Origin: Methanomicrobiales archaeon
GTDB taxonomy: Archaea; Halobacteriota; Methanomicrobia; Methanomicrobiales; Methanospirillaceae
Direction: 5' to 3'
Length of the DNA stretch: 64,000 nucleotides
Assembly (NCBI GenBank): GCA_025358115.1
Contig: JANYKQ010000058.1
Span: 29,161-93,160, forward strand
In this document: positions 28,271-39,210 of the stretch, in pieces
How positions within the stretch are numbered: position 1 is the stretch's first letter
How the letters are laid out: every line of letters starts with the position of its first letter
Translations under genes and position numbers: made by a program
Notes under the pieces: model-generated
Told to the model about the DNA's origin: nothing
Database searches by the model: none
What the model saw: only the letters and a program-made list of their open reading frames with translations

Positions 28271-28804
28271 TTATTCCCGCCGCATCCTGCGATATCCCAA
28301 CAACACTATCCCGGCAATTACCAGTGCTGCAACCGGAAGGGGAGATCCGAGCGGGGCTTCATTGGTTGGTTCTTCGGATGGATAAAAAACGATCTCTGTT
28401 GTCGTGTACTCTCCTTTGACAAAGCGGAGCCGGTCGACCGGGGAACCCACGACATATATCGTGAAGGTGCCAGGCTTGAGATCCCCCAGGATGACCGCTG
28501 TATCCCAGGTATAGGACCAGGTACCATTCTCAAGGTGCACAGGTGCGGTAGTAAACAATCCGCGCCCGGCGGGGATATTGAGATTGTCAAGAGTTACACC
28601 ACTGGGATCGAGTTCCGGGCCGGTCACAAAGAGGTACACCGCTATGGTTTTCATGCCGGTTACGGTGCCACTGAGGGTGATCGTATCCCCGATATGCGCC
28701 TGTTTCTCTGATGTATTGAGAGTGAGTGTTACGGCTCCTGCCAGCGGGACCAGTGCACACAGCAGGGCTGCGGCAAGGATAAACAGGAGATACGACCGAC
28801 GCAT
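28271..28804 (-). CDS. Secreted/membrane-anchored hypothetical protein
   Basis: Signal peptide MRRSYLLFILAAALLCALVPLAGA, Ig-like segment, C-terminal TM LPVAALVIAGIVLLGYRRMRRE. Confidence 0.7.
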   Translation of the reverse strand: MRRSYLLFILAAALLCALVPLAGAVTLTLNTSEKQAHIGDTITLSGTVTGMKTIAVYLFVTGPELDPSGVTLDNLNIPAGRGLFTTAPVHLENGTWSYTWDTAVILGDLKPGTFTIYVVGSPVDRLRFVKGEYTTTEIVFYPSEEPTNEAPLGSPLPVAALVIAGIVLLGYRRMRRE

Positions 28805-28858
28805 GCCGGTAGGGTGAGCTGTAGAAGGGTAAAACATTGTCTTTTTCTGGTGAGTGAA

Positions 28859-30181
28859 TCAGAACCTGATCACCATCACCGCCTCTTCTTCTTTCTTCAG
28901 GTCACCTTTCAGGTGCTCGGCATCAAAGTCGTACGCATCGCCCGGAGTATAATCCTCGTAAAGCTCGCACTTGTCCAGCACATCGACAAATTCTTTTAAG
29001 AAAATCCGGGGGATCACATCGATACGTCCCCCAAAACGCGTGGTGATCTTTTTGATCATGGCGCGGATGAAGCGGTGCGAGACCCGCTCGCGGTCCGGCT
29101 CCGTGTAGGCCTGGGCATAGACATCCACGACTTTGAGCGCCACCAGTTCGAGTTTTGAGGTGTCGAACTTCTCCAGCAGGATCTGCGGCTGGCGGGGATT
29201 GCGGTAGGTATCGTTCTGCACAACACTGATGCGGTCATAGAGTGGCGGAACAGAGCGGATACCGCGGGAACCATCATACATGGCGGGCGTGCCGGTAAAG
29301 AGGAAGAAGCAGCGCGGCATCTCGCCCCGGTCGAGCGCATCGATGATCCGGACGAGCGTATGGTAGCCCCTCTCCCGCTGGTTGCGCTGGAGCCCCTGCG
29401 TGGTCTCCATCTCATCGACGGCAATTGCAATGCCGCTGTAACCGGCACCATGGATGATGGATACCAGTCCCCTCAGGAAGACAAACGCGATGGTGTCATC
29501 GATCTCGCCCTTGATCCCTGCCTTCTGCTTGAAGTCCCGCCCGATATTCGGTTCCCCGGCAATCCAGCCGAGTGCCGCCTGGGCCAGCTGGAAGTCGCCG
29601 GTATTGTTTGCCCTGTAGTACGTGCGCAATGCCGCTGCAAGGGCCGTGTTCACCTCACTGATCCCGCTGAGCGCAGTCTCGATCTCCCGCTCGGTGGCAT
29701 CTTCGAGTGCAGCCTCCTCAAGGCTGGTCCCGCTCACCGCGAGCAGCCGCTCTTCGATAGCAAAGAGCCAGTTGTCGAGAATTGTCTTGATCGCATGCTC
29801 TTCGTTCCCGGTACGGAGGTTTGCACAGACCTGCTGGTAGATGCCTTTGATCTTGTAGAGCGGGGTGGAGGCAGAGATGATCACGTGAGAGGTGACAAAT
29901 CCCTTGGTACGGGCGATCTCGAGTGCCCGGGCAACCAGGAACGTCTTGCCGCTCCCGTACTCGCCCCGGATAAACTTGAGATCCCCGCCGCTCTGGGCTA
30001 CATAATCCAGCTGACGGCTGATCACGCCTTCTTCCACATCGAGACCGACTGCAATCCGCTCCAGCCCGCCCGCAGGGACCGTGCCCCTGCGTAACGCGTT
30101 GATGATGTTGATGCTCTCGAGCCGGCGCTGGTCCATCCGTTCAGGTTCCGGTATATTCATAGGCTTCTCCATCCACTCCAA
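28859..30181 (-). CDS. DUF2791 / BrxD-like P-loop ATPase
   Basis: GGDLKFIRGEYGSGKTFLVARALEIARTKGFVTSHVIIS, GIAIAVDEMETTQGLQRNQRERGYHTLVRIIDAL, FFLFTGTPAMYDGSRGIRSVPPLYDRI. Confidence 0.85.
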   Translation of the reverse strand: MEWMEKPMNIPEPERMDQRRLESINIINALRRGTVPAGGLERIAVGLDVEEGVISRQLDYVAQSGGDLKFIRGEYGSGKTFLVARALEIARTKGFVTSHVIISASTPLYKIKGIYQQVCANLRTGNEEHAIKTILDNWLFAIEERLLAVSGTSLEEAALEDATEREIETALSGISEVNTALAAALRTYYRANNTGDFQLAQAALGWIAGEPNIGRDFKQKAGIKGEIDDTIAFVFLRGLVSIIHGAGYSGIAIAVDEMETTQGLQRNQRERGYHTLVRIIDALDRGEMPRCFFLFTGTPAMYDGSRGIRSVPPLYDRISVVQNDTYRNPRQPQILLEKFDTSKLELVALKVVDVYAQAYTEPDRERVSHRFIRAMIKKITTRFGGRIDVIPRIFLKEFVDVLDKCELYEDYTPGDAYDFDAEHLKGDLKKEEEAVMVIRF

Positions 30182-31967
30182 CTCCTTTCTTTGCGATCAG
30201 TAACAATCCCTGTGCTGCTGCTTTCTGGATCAGGTGGTTGACAATCCCGACCACCCTGCGGGTTTGGAGCACCTTTCGCAGTTCCATCTCGTTTGCTGTC
30301 CGGTGCAGCCGGATGAACTCGAGGATCTTTGCTTCCTGTTCGGTAAGCCCGAGCTGATCGGTGATCACCTGGGCCGGCTGGCCGGCTGCTGCCCGCTTTT
30401 TCACTTGCGGTACGTTCATAATCGGGCGATCAGCTACTGATTTTTCCTTGCAGGAGCGGATCAGGGTGAGGAAATCCTCGAGGTGAATGGCCCGGGTGTG
30501 GGCCGGCATCACGTCCATCCCGCTCAGGCAGTAATACTTGCAACCCGCATAATCCTGCTCTTCATGTGCATTGTTCCCGGCAATGAAAAAAGCCATGGCA
30601 AGCAATTCAAGACCTTCAGAATTCAGCGTTGTCCGCCGGGCTTCGAGTTTTGCGAGCAGCTGCTCCATCAGCCGCTTGAGGCGGTGCATGGAGCCGTCTT
30701 TGTCCACGATCACGGCTGCCACCCGGCTGAGGTCAGCGCTCTTTTTCACATTCGAGAGGATGTAGAGCATCACCTTCTCGCACTCGCGTGCCTCGCCATG
30801 GGTGTCGAGGAACCGGGCATAGGCAAGTCCGCCGGCCAGGAAATCGGCCCGGTATGCCCGGTAATACCAGGACCGGCCTTCTGCGGCATCCCCGGCAACT
30901 TCGAAGAACCGGGCGGTTTCGAGAAGGCTGGCAACGTTTACATCCCGGGAAACAGCATCAAGGAACCTGCGCTGTGCATCATCTCCGGGAACCCAGGCAA
31001 TGAGGTGTTCCCGGTACCTGCCGATGATCGCCTGCAACTGGTCAAGGTCGTTTTTTGTTACCAGTTCATCCCGGATCAACCGCTCGTATGCAGCAAGGGC
31101 ATTGTCTCTTCCCTCGCCCGCACCTGCCCGGGCAGCAAGCAGATCGCAGACAAGAAGGCGATGCACCGGTTGACGTGAACGTTCTGCCAGCGCCCGTGCA
31201 GTTCCCAACGCGCCATCGGACTTCCCGTGCGCCTGCAGGAGCAGGATATAGTCAAAGAGGATATCCCCATCAGTATCGGGCTGGATATGTTCCGCATAAG
31301 CATCGAGGGAAGCCGGCACATCGTAGCAGGAGAGGGAAGACAGGTATTTCCTGAGTACCGCCGGTTCCCGGGTCTCCTTGTAAATCCGGTAAGCTGCCGC
31401 AGCTGCCGAAGGGAAATTTCCGGACTTTACCAGCGCATCGACATATTCATGGCCCTGCGCAGTTCCACTCCCATGGGAGGCATAGATGGAGAGGGCCTCT
31501 TCTGCCTTGCCAATCCCCAGGTATGCCCGCATCAGGTGCCGGACATCTGCCGGTTTCTTTCCCATCTGCACGAGCCGTTTAAAGACCGGCAGGGCAGCCC
31601 GGTAATCCCTGAGGGCGAGAAGATATTCTGCATAACTCCGCAGGGCATCCTGGTTGGAGGGATCGAGATGGACGGCAGCAGCGTACTCCGCGATCGCCCC
31701 TTCATCACCCCGGGCTTCGAGCACTTTTGCCAGGTAACTGTGTACATACGAAGAGTCCGGCATCTTCTGGGCAAGATCCTTAAAAAAGACTTCCGCATCA
31801 TCGAGTTTTCCCATGTAGTAGAGGTTCGTTGCTGCGAGCACATCGATCGCAGGATCCTTCCCGGACTCGAGAAGGATCGTGCAGAGCTGGCCGGACTCGA
31901 TATACCGCCCGTCTTCAAAAAGGCGGAATGCTTCTTTCTTCTGCTCTTCTCTCGATAATGGGATCAT
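30141..31967 (-). CDS. TPR-repeat protein with C-terminal winged-helix-like domain
   Basis: TPR-like repeats (DVLAATNLYYMGKLDDAEVFFKDLAQKMPDSSYVHSYLAKVLEARG); C-terminal LTEQEAKILEFIRLHRTANEMELRKVLQTRRVVGIVNHLIQKAAAQGLLLIAKKG; 41-nt overlap with the downstream ATPase gene. Confidence 0.8.
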   Translation of the reverse strand: MIPLSREEQKKEAFRLFEDGRYIESGQLCTILLESGKDPAIDVLAATNLYYMGKLDDAEVFFKDLAQKMPDSSYVHSYLAKVLEARGDEGAIAEYAAAVHLDPSNQDALRSYAEYLLALRDYRAALPVFKRLVQMGKKPADVRHLMRAYLGIGKAEEALSIYASHGSGTAQGHEYVDALVKSGNFPSAAAAAYRIYKETREPAVLRKYLSSLSCYDVPASLDAYAEHIQPDTDGDILFDYILLLQAHGKSDGALGTARALAERSRQPVHRLLVCDLLAARAGAGEGRDNALAAYERLIRDELVTKNDLDQLQAIIGRYREHLIAWVPGDDAQRRFLDAVSRDVNVASLLETARFFEVAGDAAEGRSWYYRAYRADFLAGGLAYARFLDTHGEARECEKVMLYILSNVKKSADLSRVAAVIVDKDGSMHRLKRLMEQLLAKLEARRTTLNSEGLELLAMAFFIAGNNAHEEQDYAGCKYYCLSGMDVMPAHTRAIHLEDFLTLIRSCKEKSVADRPIMNVPQVKKRAAAGQPAQVITDQLGLTEQEAKILEFIRLHRTANEMELRKVLQTRRVVGIVNHLIQKAAAQGLLLIAKKGVGVDGEAYEYTGT

Positions 31968-32668
31968 ACGTTTCCTTTGCCGAACCGGATCGCAAACAGC
32001 CCTTTAAGCATCCGGATCATGTCCCGCTTCTGCACCCGCGAATCGCCCTTGTTCTGCCAGGCAATGGGGACTTCGGTGACGGTGTATCCTGCCTGCTGCA
32101 GCCGCCAGAGGAGCTCGACATCGAACTCGAATCCCCGTGATGTCATCTTTGGCAGTACAGCACCGATTGCGGCTTTTGTAAATACCTTGGCCCCGCACTG
32201 CGTGTCGCTGTAGGTCAGGCCAAAGAGTACCCGGATCAGGAGATTGAACGCCCGGCTCTCCATTTGCCTCATTATTCCCTGTCGCACGCGAAGGGTCGAT
32301 CCCGGCACCCAGCGTGAACCGATCGCTCCGTCATGTGCGGAGAGGTGGGAAAAGAGCCGCTGCATCTCGCCGATACTGGTGGAACCGTCCGCATCAAAGT
32401 ACCCCACGAGGGGTGCCCTGGCGGCTTTGAGTCCTTCGATCACCCCGCCTCCCTTTCCCAACCGGTGATCGAAAACAAGACAGCGTATCGTGAGATCTGT
32501 CCGGTCACCTGCAATCCTGCGGATACGATCCGCAGTCCGGTCGGTCCCGTCACAGACCACGATAAGTTCCCCGTCAAATCCCGTGATCTCGTCAAAGAGC
32601 GACTGGATACGGTTCTCCTCGTTATAGGCGGGAATGACGAGACTGGACGAGAAGGCGGGTGTGGTCAT
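31964..32668 (-). CDS. Family 2 glycosyltransferase (dolichyl-phosphate sugar transferase-like)
   Basis: SLVIPAYNEENRIQSLF, VFDHRLGKGGGVIEGLKAA, GYFDADGSTSI, YSDTQCGAKVFTK. Confidence 0.88.
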   Translation of the reverse strand: MTTPAFSSSLVIPAYNEENRIQSLFDEITGFDGELIVVCDGTDRTADRIRRIAGDRTDLTIRCLVFDHRLGKGGGVIEGLKAARAPLVGYFDADGSTSIGEMQRLFSHLSAHDGAIGSRWVPGSTLRVRQGIMRQMESRAFNLLIRVLFGLTYSDTQCGAKVFTKAAIGAVLPKMTSRGFEFDVELLWRLQQAGYTVTEVPIAWQNKGDSRVQKRDMIRMLKGLFAIRFGKGNV

Positions 32669-32800
32669 TTAAGGGCTTGCTCCTGGTAACAGAGATTAGA
32701 GGGTGAAGAGTATTGCGCTTTTTTTATTAATGCTCAAGCGGACTCTGCCGTATATCCGTAATTATTGTACTATATTCGTGGGCAGAGTATCCCAATAACA

Positions 32801-33031
32801 TTACTGGTGTTTGAGCAGGTGCTGTCCCAACACCGTTGCGGGACGATACTTCTCTGCCATATGGAGCGCGGTTTTCCGGAGTTCGTGGTGCTCGGCAAGG
32901 CAGCTCTCCGGAGGCGGGGATTTGCGGAGGATTGCCGAGGTGTTCTCGGTGATCTGGATAAGTTCTGTGGCAATGACGGCATTGAGCCAGATAAGGTCAG
33001 CGAACATCTCTTTTGTTTCAGGGTCCTGCAT
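32801..33031 (-). CDS. Small hypothetical protein
   Basis: 76-aa ORF with plausible composition; family not recognised. Confidence 0.45.
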   Translation of the reverse strand: MQDPETKEMFADLIWLNAVIATELIQITENTSAILRKSPPPESCLAEHHELRKTALHMAEKYRPATVLGQHLLKHQ

Positions 33032-33129
33032 GGTGAATAATTCGTCGGATTATCATTATTAAACAACCGGCTTTAAGGGTCCAGGGGATATTCTTAATCC
33101 ATATCCGGACAAAAACTCACTGGTGAATC

Positions 33130-33546
33130 ATGTCCTATCTTAAAAATATCCAACAGCACGGCAGGAATGCCAACCCGTTCTTTTGCCAGATGGGAATTGA
33201 GATCGTCAGCTATGATGCTGGATCTGCGGTGCTCAAAATGCAGGTCCGGCCCGATATGCACAACGGTGTCGGCTGGCTCCAGGGCGGGATGCTCGTTGCA
33301 CTCGCAGATGAAGCGATCGCGCTGGCCCTCTACACCCAGTTAAAGGAAAACGAGGGCATTGCGACCATCTCCGAATCCACCAGTTTTGTCAAAGGTGTGC
33401 GGGAGGGTGTGATTGTTGCCAAAGCAAAGGTGATCAAGAAGGGACGGCGTGTTGCCTTTGCCGAGGCTGAGGTCTTTTTGGATGCCGGTGAAATGACGAT
33501 GCTTTCCCGGACATCGGCTGCATTTGCCGTTACGGCAAAAGAATAA
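33130..33546 (+). CDS. PaaI-type hotdog-fold thioesterase
   Basis: PFFCQMGIEIVSYDAGSAVLKMQVRPDMHNGVGWLQGGMLVALADEAIALAL. Confidence 0.88.
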   Translation: MSYLKNIQQHGRNANPFFCQMGIEIVSYDAGSAVLKMQVRPDMHNGVGWLQGGMLVALADEAIALALYTQLKENEGIATISESTSFVKGVREGVIVAKAKVIKKGRRVAFAEAEVFLDAGEMTMLSRTSAAFAVTAKE

Positions 33547-33552
33547 AAAAAA

Positions 33553-34272
33553 TTATTTCTTATTTCCTTTGGATTTCTTCTCTTCCGGCTTGACTTCGGG
33601 TTTGATTTCAGGTTTTCTGAATTTGATATACCAGACTGCCACACCCGCTACAATAATGACGAGAATCACAATCACAATCATCGTTGTCGGGATCGCTGAT
33701 GAAGCGGCCTGCTGTGCAGCTGCAAGGCCGGCTGTTGCGTCACGGTTGCCCGGGTCTGTCTTCAGGGCTGATTTATAGGAATCCACAGCATTCTGGTATT
33801 GACCCATTTTTAAAAGTGCGTTCCCCTTGTTATTCAGGGCCGTTGTATAATTCTTCTCAAACTTGAGAGCGCTATCATAAGCAGCGACGGCATCCGGATA
33901 TTTTTCCAGATTGTAGTTTACATAGCCCTTATTGTTCCAGAGCTTTGAGTCATTGGGATAGAGTGCCAGTCCCTGTTCGAAGGTCTTAAGCGCTCCATCG
34001 TATTGCTTAAGCTGGATCTGTGCGTACCCCTTGTCCCGGTACGTATACAAGAGGGCGTCGGACATTTTGAGCAGGGTCGTGTTGCCGGCAAGCGCCTGAT
34101 CAAAGGATGCAATAGCTCTCTCATATTCATTCATGTTGAGGAGTTTTTCTCCCGTATTATAATGGATAAGTCCCTCATCGGTGAGTGCTGCATCTTCTGC
34201 AAGCGCCGGTGGAACAAAGCAGGCAATCAATGCGATAATTGCCAGAATGTGAATAAACTGCCTGAAATTCAT
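33553..34272 (-). CDS. Membrane-anchored TPR protein
   Basis: Signal peptide; tandem TPRs (YNTGEKLLNMNEYERAIASFDQAL...); C-terminal TM TTMIVIVILVIIVAGVAVWYIKF plus Lys-rich tail. Confidence 0.85.
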   Translation of the reverse strand: MNFRQFIHILAIIALIACFVPPALAEDAALTDEGLIHYNTGEKLLNMNEYERAIASFDQALAGNTTLLKMSDALLYTYRDKGYAQIQLKQYDGALKTFEQGLALYPNDSKLWNNKGYVNYNLEKYPDAVAAYDSALKFEKNYTTALNNKGNALLKMGQYQNAVDSYKSALKTDPGNRDATAGLAAAQQAASSAIPTTMIVIVILVIIVAGVAVWYIKFRKPEIKPEVKPEEKKSKGNKK

Positions 34273-34467
34273 GCTCAGTCAGTGGGATTTTTTTGTAAAT
34301 TAATCTTACTTGGGGATGATACCTCCGGATGGTTTGGGTTTTCATCATTGCCTGATTCCGGTACAGAAAAAAGCCTGCGGGAAATAACCTTTTTTATCCC
34401 GTTCCTTTAAGGAAGATAACACTATTAGGATTGTGAGCCAAAATATAATGCAATCGGGGAGATTCTT

Positions 34468-36048
34468 TTGAAGTACATCATAATTACCGGCGGTGTAATG
34501 AGCGGACTGGGCAAGGGGATCACCGCTGCATCCGTGGGACGGATCTTACAGAACCGTGGCTACCGGGTCACGGCTGTCAAGATAGATCCATACCTGAATA
34601 TTGATGCAGGAACGATGAACCCGGCCCAGCACGGAGAAGTGTTCGTGCTCAAGGATGGCAGCGAAGTTGACCTTGATCTAGGTAACTATGAGCGGTTCTT
34701 AGATATCGAGCTGACAGCCGCCCACAATATCACTACCGGCAAGGTGTACCGGACGGTCATCGACAAGGAGCGCCGCGGCGATTTCCTTGGAGAAACTGTT
34801 CAGATCATTCCCCATATAACTGACCAGATCAAGACCTGTATCCGAAATGCGGCAGAAGAGGAATTCCCTGATGGGACGAAAGCGGATATCTGCCTCGTGG
34901 AAGTCGGGGGAACTGTCGGTGACATCGAGAGCATGCCGTTTTTAGAAGCGGTCCGCCAGATGCACGGCGAACTTCCTGAGCACGATATTGTGCTTATCCA
35001 TGTCACCCTGATCCCTGAGGACACGATGGGGGACATGAAGACCAAGCCCACCCAGCACTCAGTTAAGGCCCTGCGGGAACTCGGGCTGCATGCAGACATC
35101 ATTGTAGGCAGGAGTGACAACCCAATCAGTGCCGGCACAAAACGCAAGATCTCCGCATTCTGCGATCTCCCCCAGAGCGCGGTCATCTCTGCGGCAACTG
35201 CCCCCGATACCTATGCAGTCCCGATGGAGATGGAAAAGGAGGGTATTGCCGCTGTGCTCTCCGCCCATCTCGGGCTGGATAAGAAAGAGCCCGACACCGC
35301 ATGGTACCGGCTGGTAAACAAGGAGTACACCAACCGGGTGACCGTTGCGATCGTCAGTAAGTACGGTATCGAGGATGTCTATATCAGCATCAAGGAATCG
35401 CTCAAGCACGCGGGCCGCGCCCTCTCCACCGAAGTGAAGATCGCGTGGCTGGATGCAGAACGCTACGAACGGTGTTCACTCAAGGACTATGACGGCATCC
35501 TGATTCCCGGTGGATTCGGAAAACGTGGTATTGAAGGCAAGATCGAGGCGATCCAGTTTGCCCGCGAGAACAATGTGCCCTTCCTCGGGCTCTGCTTAGG
35601 GTTCCAGCTGGCAACCGTTGAGTATGCCCGCCACAAGGCAGGCTATGCCGATGCCACGAGCGAGGAGTTTGGCGAGGGCACGCACGTGATCGGGCTTCTC
35701 CCAGAACAGGAAGGAGTTAACGAACTTGGCGGGACCATGCGGCTGGGCAATTACAACGCCGATATTCGTGATGGCACGCTGGCGATGAAACTCTACAAGG
35801 AAAAACAGATCACTGAACGCCACCGGCACCGGTATGAAGTAAATCCGCAGTATATCGGCGACCTGGAGAAGGCAGGACTTGTCTTTTCGGCAACCAACAA
35901 GAACCGGATGGAGTGCCTCGAACTTCCCGATCACCCGTTCTACTTTGCCACCCAGTTCCACCCGGAGTTCCGGTCACGGCCAACCCACCCGTCTCCCCCG
36001 TATCTCGGGTTTGTTGAAGCATGCCGGGCGAACAAGAGGACAATCTAG
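34468..36048 (+). CDS. pyrG: CTP synthase
   Basis: [50 protein letters not shown], glutaminase [21 protein letters not shown] start. Confidence 0.97.
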   Translation: MKYIIITGGVMSGLGKGITAASVGRILQNRGYRVTAVKIDPYLNIDAGTMNPAQHGEVFVLKDGSEVDLDLGNYERFLDIELTAAHNITTGKVYRTVIDKERRGDFLGETVQIIPHITDQIKTCIRNAAEEEFPDGTKADICLVEVGGTVGDIESMPFLEAVRQMHGELPEHDIVLIHVTLIPEDTMGDMKTKPTQHSVKALRELGLHADIIVGRSDNPISAGTKRKISAFCDLPQSAVISAATAPDTYAVPMEMEKEGIAAVLSAHLGLDKKEPDTAWYRLVNKEYTNRVTVAIVSKYGIEDVYISIKESLKHAGRALSTEVKIAWLDAERYERCSLKDYDGILIPGGFGKRGIEGKIEAIQFARENNVPFLGLCLGFQLATVEYARHKAGYADATSEEFGEGTHVIGLLPEQEGVNELGGTMRLGNYNADIRDGTLAMKLYKEKQITERHRHRYEVNPQYIGDLEKAGLVFSATNKNRMECLELPDHPFYFATQFHPEFRSRPTHPSPPYLGFVEACRANKRTI

Positions 36049-36058
36049 GAGATCAAAC

Positions 36059-36976
36059 ATGGTCAATACCGAGAAATTCATTATAAAATCCATTGCAGAG
36101 ATCAAAGCCGCAGCCGGTGACGACAAGGTGGTTATGGCCCTTTCGGGCGGCGTTGACAGCTCGGTCTGTGCCGTACTTGCAGCCCGGGCAATCGGGGACA
36201 ATCTCTTCCCTATCTACATTGATACCGGCCTGATGCGCAAAGGCGAGACCGAACGGATACGGACGCTCTTTGGCGATATCCACCTCCAGATTGTCGATGC
36301 CGGCGACGAGTTCCTCGCATCGCTCAAGGGTATCACCGATCCCGAAGCCAAGCGTATGGCTATTGGCGAGCGGTTCATCCGGGTCTTCGAGCGCGAGGCA
36401 AAGAAGATTGGAGCAAAATGCCTGTTGCAGGGCACCATCTATCCGGATCGCATCGAGAGCGAGGGTGGGATCAAGAGCCACCACAATGTAGGGGGTATGC
36501 CGCTCCACATGGAGTTCACGAAAGTGATCGAACCTATCCGCGATCTCTACAAGGACGAAGTGCGGGATGTGGCCGGCGCCCTGGGTATGCCAAAAGAGAT
36601 CCAGCACCGGATGCCGTTCCCCGGCCCCGGGCTTGCGGTTCGTATCATCGGGGATATCACGAAAGAAAAAGTTGAGATCATCCGCGAAGCGAACTGGATC
36701 GTGGAAGACGAACTGGTTGAGAAGTACCTGCCCTGGCAGTGCTTTGCCGCACTCATCGGTCTTGGCACCGGTGTCAAAGGCGACAACCGGATCCACGGGT
36801 GGATCGTTGCGATCCGGGCAGTGAATTCCCGGGATGGCATGACTGCTGATCCGATTGATATCCCGTTCGAGCACCTGGTGAGAATCGGCTCCAGAATTAC
36901 CGCCGACATTCCCCGGGTTGCAAGAGTGGTGTACGATATCACGGCAAAACCTCCGGCAACCATAGAATATGAATAA
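36059..36976 (+). CDS. guaAB: GMP synthase, ATP-PPase subunit B
   Basis: [41 protein letters not shown]-terminal [39 protein letters not shown] at 36059. Confidence 0.96.
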   Translation: MVNTEKFIIKSIAEIKAAAGDDKVVMALSGGVDSSVCAVLAARAIGDNLFPIYIDTGLMRKGETERIRTLFGDIHLQIVDAGDEFLASLKGITDPEAKRMAIGERFIRVFEREAKKIGAKCLLQGTIYPDRIESEGGIKSHHNVGGMPLHMEFTKVIEPIRDLYKDEVRDVAGALGMPKEIQHRMPFPGPGLAVRIIGDITKEKVEIIREANWIVEDELVEKYLPWQCFAALIGLGTGVKGDNRIHGWIVAIRAVNSRDGMTADPIDIPFEHLVRIGSRITADIPRVARVVYDITAKPPATIEYE

Positions 36977-37028
36977 CGTGTGAACAAAAACAAAAGAAGA
37001 ACAAAACAAAATCCAATAAATCAAACGT

Positions 37029-38168
37029 GTGATAAAAATGGAAACAACAAGCCAGTTCAAGGCCCTCGATGAACGCTATGTTATGCCTGCGTTCTCGCGG
37101 GAGATGGCGATCGTCAGGGGAGAGGGATCAACCGTCTGGGATGCGGACGGGAAAGAATATCTCGACTGTGTCGCGGGTATCGCAGTCTGCAGCACCGGGC
37201 ACTGCCACCCGGCCGTGGTCAAAGCGATCTGCGACCAGGCCCACCAGCTGATCCACTGCTCCAATCTCTATTACGTACCTCACCAGGGGGATCTGGCAAA
37301 GAAACTTGTCGAGATCACCGGCCTGCACAAGGCTTTCTTCTCGAATTCAGGAGCAGAAGCCACCGACGGGGCACTCAAGCTGGCCCGGGTCCGGACCGGC
37401 AGGAAGAAATTCGTTGCCTTCACCCACGGGTTCCACGGCCGTACCGTAGGTTCCCTCGCCGTCACCCACAAGCCGGCCATCCGTGAGCCGTTCGAGCCGC
37501 TCGGCATGGTCAAGACTTTTGTCGAATATGGTGATCTTGATGCCTTGAAAAAGGTCGTGGACAAGGATACCGCAGGGGTCATCTTCGAACCGATCCAGGG
37601 AGAAGCTGGAGTTATCATCCCCCCGAATAGTTTCATCGAAGGCATCCGGGAGATCTGCGATGATACCGGGGCCCTCATGATCGCTGATGAAGTCCAGACC
37701 GGCATGGGACGTACCGGCAAATGGCTGGCCATGCAGCACACGAAAGTGATGCCCGATATTGTCACCCTTGCAAAAGGCATTGCCAGCGGGTTTCCCATGG
37801 GGGCAATCGTTGCCCGGGAAGACCTGGAGTTCAGGAAGAGCGAGCACGGGAGTACCTTTGCCGGTGGCCCGCTTGCCTGCGCAGCAGCGCTTGCCACGAT
37901 TGGCGTGATCGAGAAGATCCTTCCCGATGTCACCCGGAAAGGCGAGCGGTTCGGCAAGGGTCTTGCCGCCCTCAACCCCCGTATCCGCGGGCTTATTATT
38001 GGTATGACGATCGGCGACAAATGCCCGGAAGTCCAGAAGAAATGTGCAGCAGCGGGTGTGCTGGTCAACTGTGCCGCGGACGGGAACCTGCGCCTGGTCC
38101 CGCCACTGGTGATCACGGATGCCGAGATCGATCGCGTGGTCGGAGTGATCAATGGAACACTTGGTTAG
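37029..38168 (+). CDS. argD: Acetylornithine aminotransferase-like class III aminotransferase
   Basis: VWDADGKEYLDCVAGIAVCSTGHCHPAVV, FFSNSGAEATDGALKLAR, IADEVQTGMGRTGKWLA; GTG start or ATG at 37038. Confidence 0.92.
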   Translation: MIKMETTSQFKALDERYVMPAFSREMAIVRGEGSTVWDADGKEYLDCVAGIAVCSTGHCHPAVVKAICDQAHQLIHCSNLYYVPHQGDLAKKLVEITGLHKAFFSNSGAEATDGALKLARVRTGRKKFVAFTHGFHGRTVGSLAVTHKPAIREPFEPLGMVKTFVEYGDLDALKKVVDKDTAGVIFEPIQGEAGVIIPPNSFIEGIREICDDTGALMIADEVQTGMGRTGKWLAMQHTKVMPDIVTLAKGIASGFPMGAIVAREDLEFRKSEHGSTFAGGPLACAAALATIGVIEKILPDVTRKGERFGKGLAALNPRIRGLIIGMTIGDKCPEVQKKCAAAGVLVNCAADGNLRLVPPLVITDAEIDRVVGVINGTLG

Positions 38169-39210
38169 ATCCTGCTATAAAAAAAAGAGCGGCTATGTCT
38201 TTGCCAAAAAAGCGGAGGATATCGCCCGCGAGTACGGTATCAATAAGATAGCCCGGCTTGCCAGCAATGAGAACCCCGAGCCGATCTCTCCCGCTGCATT
38301 AGCCGCAGCCGAAGAGGCGCTCCGGACCGTGAACCGGTATCCCGATGAGCGGGTCAATGTCCTGATGAATGCCCTGAGGGCATATTATGGCGATTATCAT
38401 TTCGTCACGGGCGTAGGTATGGATGGCGTGATCGAAACGATCATCCGCACGCTTGTCGAGCCCGGCGAGACGGTTGCCATCTCCACCCCCACGTTCTCGT
38501 TCTATGCACTCGCGGCCATGGGCCAGGGTGCAAACGTCATCACGATCCCCCGGGAAGCAGACTTTTCGGTTGATTGCGGAAAACTGATCAAGGCGGCCAA
38601 AGAGGCAAAGATCACCGTTCTCTGTTCTCCTAACAATCCCACCGGGAATGCAACCCCCGTTGAGGCAGTGGCCGAGATCCTTGAAGGAATCGAAGGTCTC
38701 CTCTTCTTAGACAATGCCTATGTCGAGTTCTCGGGTATCGACTATCGCCCCCTCCTGAAGAAGCACGAGAACCTTGTCCTGGGCAGGACGTTTTCCAAGG
38801 TCTACTCCCTTGCGGGTCTCCGGATCGGGTATGCCTTCACCCCGCGATGGCTTCCCCCCTGGTACTCCCGGGCCGGCACGCCGTTTACCGTCAACTCGGT
38901 CTCGGCGGCGGCAGCTGCTGCAGCATTGCCCGACAAGGACCGGGCAGAGCGCTATATTGCCCAGGTGAAACAATGGCGCACCCGGTTTGCTGATGAAGTG
39001 AAGTACCCGGTCCTCCCCTCGGATGCGAACTTTGTGATGATCGATGTCGCCCCGCACAAAGGTGATGCCATGGTCGAAAGTCTTGCCCGCAAAGGCATTG
39101 TTGTCCGTTCGTGCAGGAGTTTTGCCGGGCTCTCCGATCACTATATCCGCGTAAGCGTTGGCGAGGACTGGGAGAACGAGCTGTTCGTGCAGGAGATCAA
39201 CAAATTATGA
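38152..39210 (+). CDS. hisC: Histidinol-phosphate aminotransferase
   Basis: ARLASNENPEPISPAALAAAEEAL, SPNNPTGNATPVEAV, RTFSKVYSLAGLRIGYA; 17-nt overlap with the preceding gene. Confidence 0.93.
   Translation: MEHLVRSCYKKKSGYVFAKKAEDIAREYGINKIARLASNENPEPISPAALAAAEEALRTVNRYPDERVNVLMNALRAYYGDYHFVTGVGMDGVIETIIRTLVEPGETVAISTPTFSFYALAAMGQGANVITIPREADFSVDCGKLIKAAKEAKITVLCSPNNPTGNATPVEAVAEILEGIEGLLFLDNAYVEFSGIDYRPLLKKHENLVLGRTFSKVYSLAGLRIGYAFTPRWLPPWYSRAGTPFTVNSVSAAAAAAALPDKDRAERYIAQVKQWRTRFADEVKYPVLPSDANFVMIDVAPHKGDAMVESLARKGIVVRSCRSFAGLSDHYIRVSVGEDWENELFVQEINKL

Noticed and set aside
28859-32668. A complete BREX defence island
   Set aside because: Only a DUF2791 (BrxD-like) ATPase is present; no PglX, PglZ, BrxC/PglY, BrxL or BrxA homologs were seen in the window
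35879-36976. Extended 365-aa start for the GMP synthase subunit
   Set aside because: The first 60 codons overlap pyrG out of frame; the ATG at 36059 gives the conventional N-terminus
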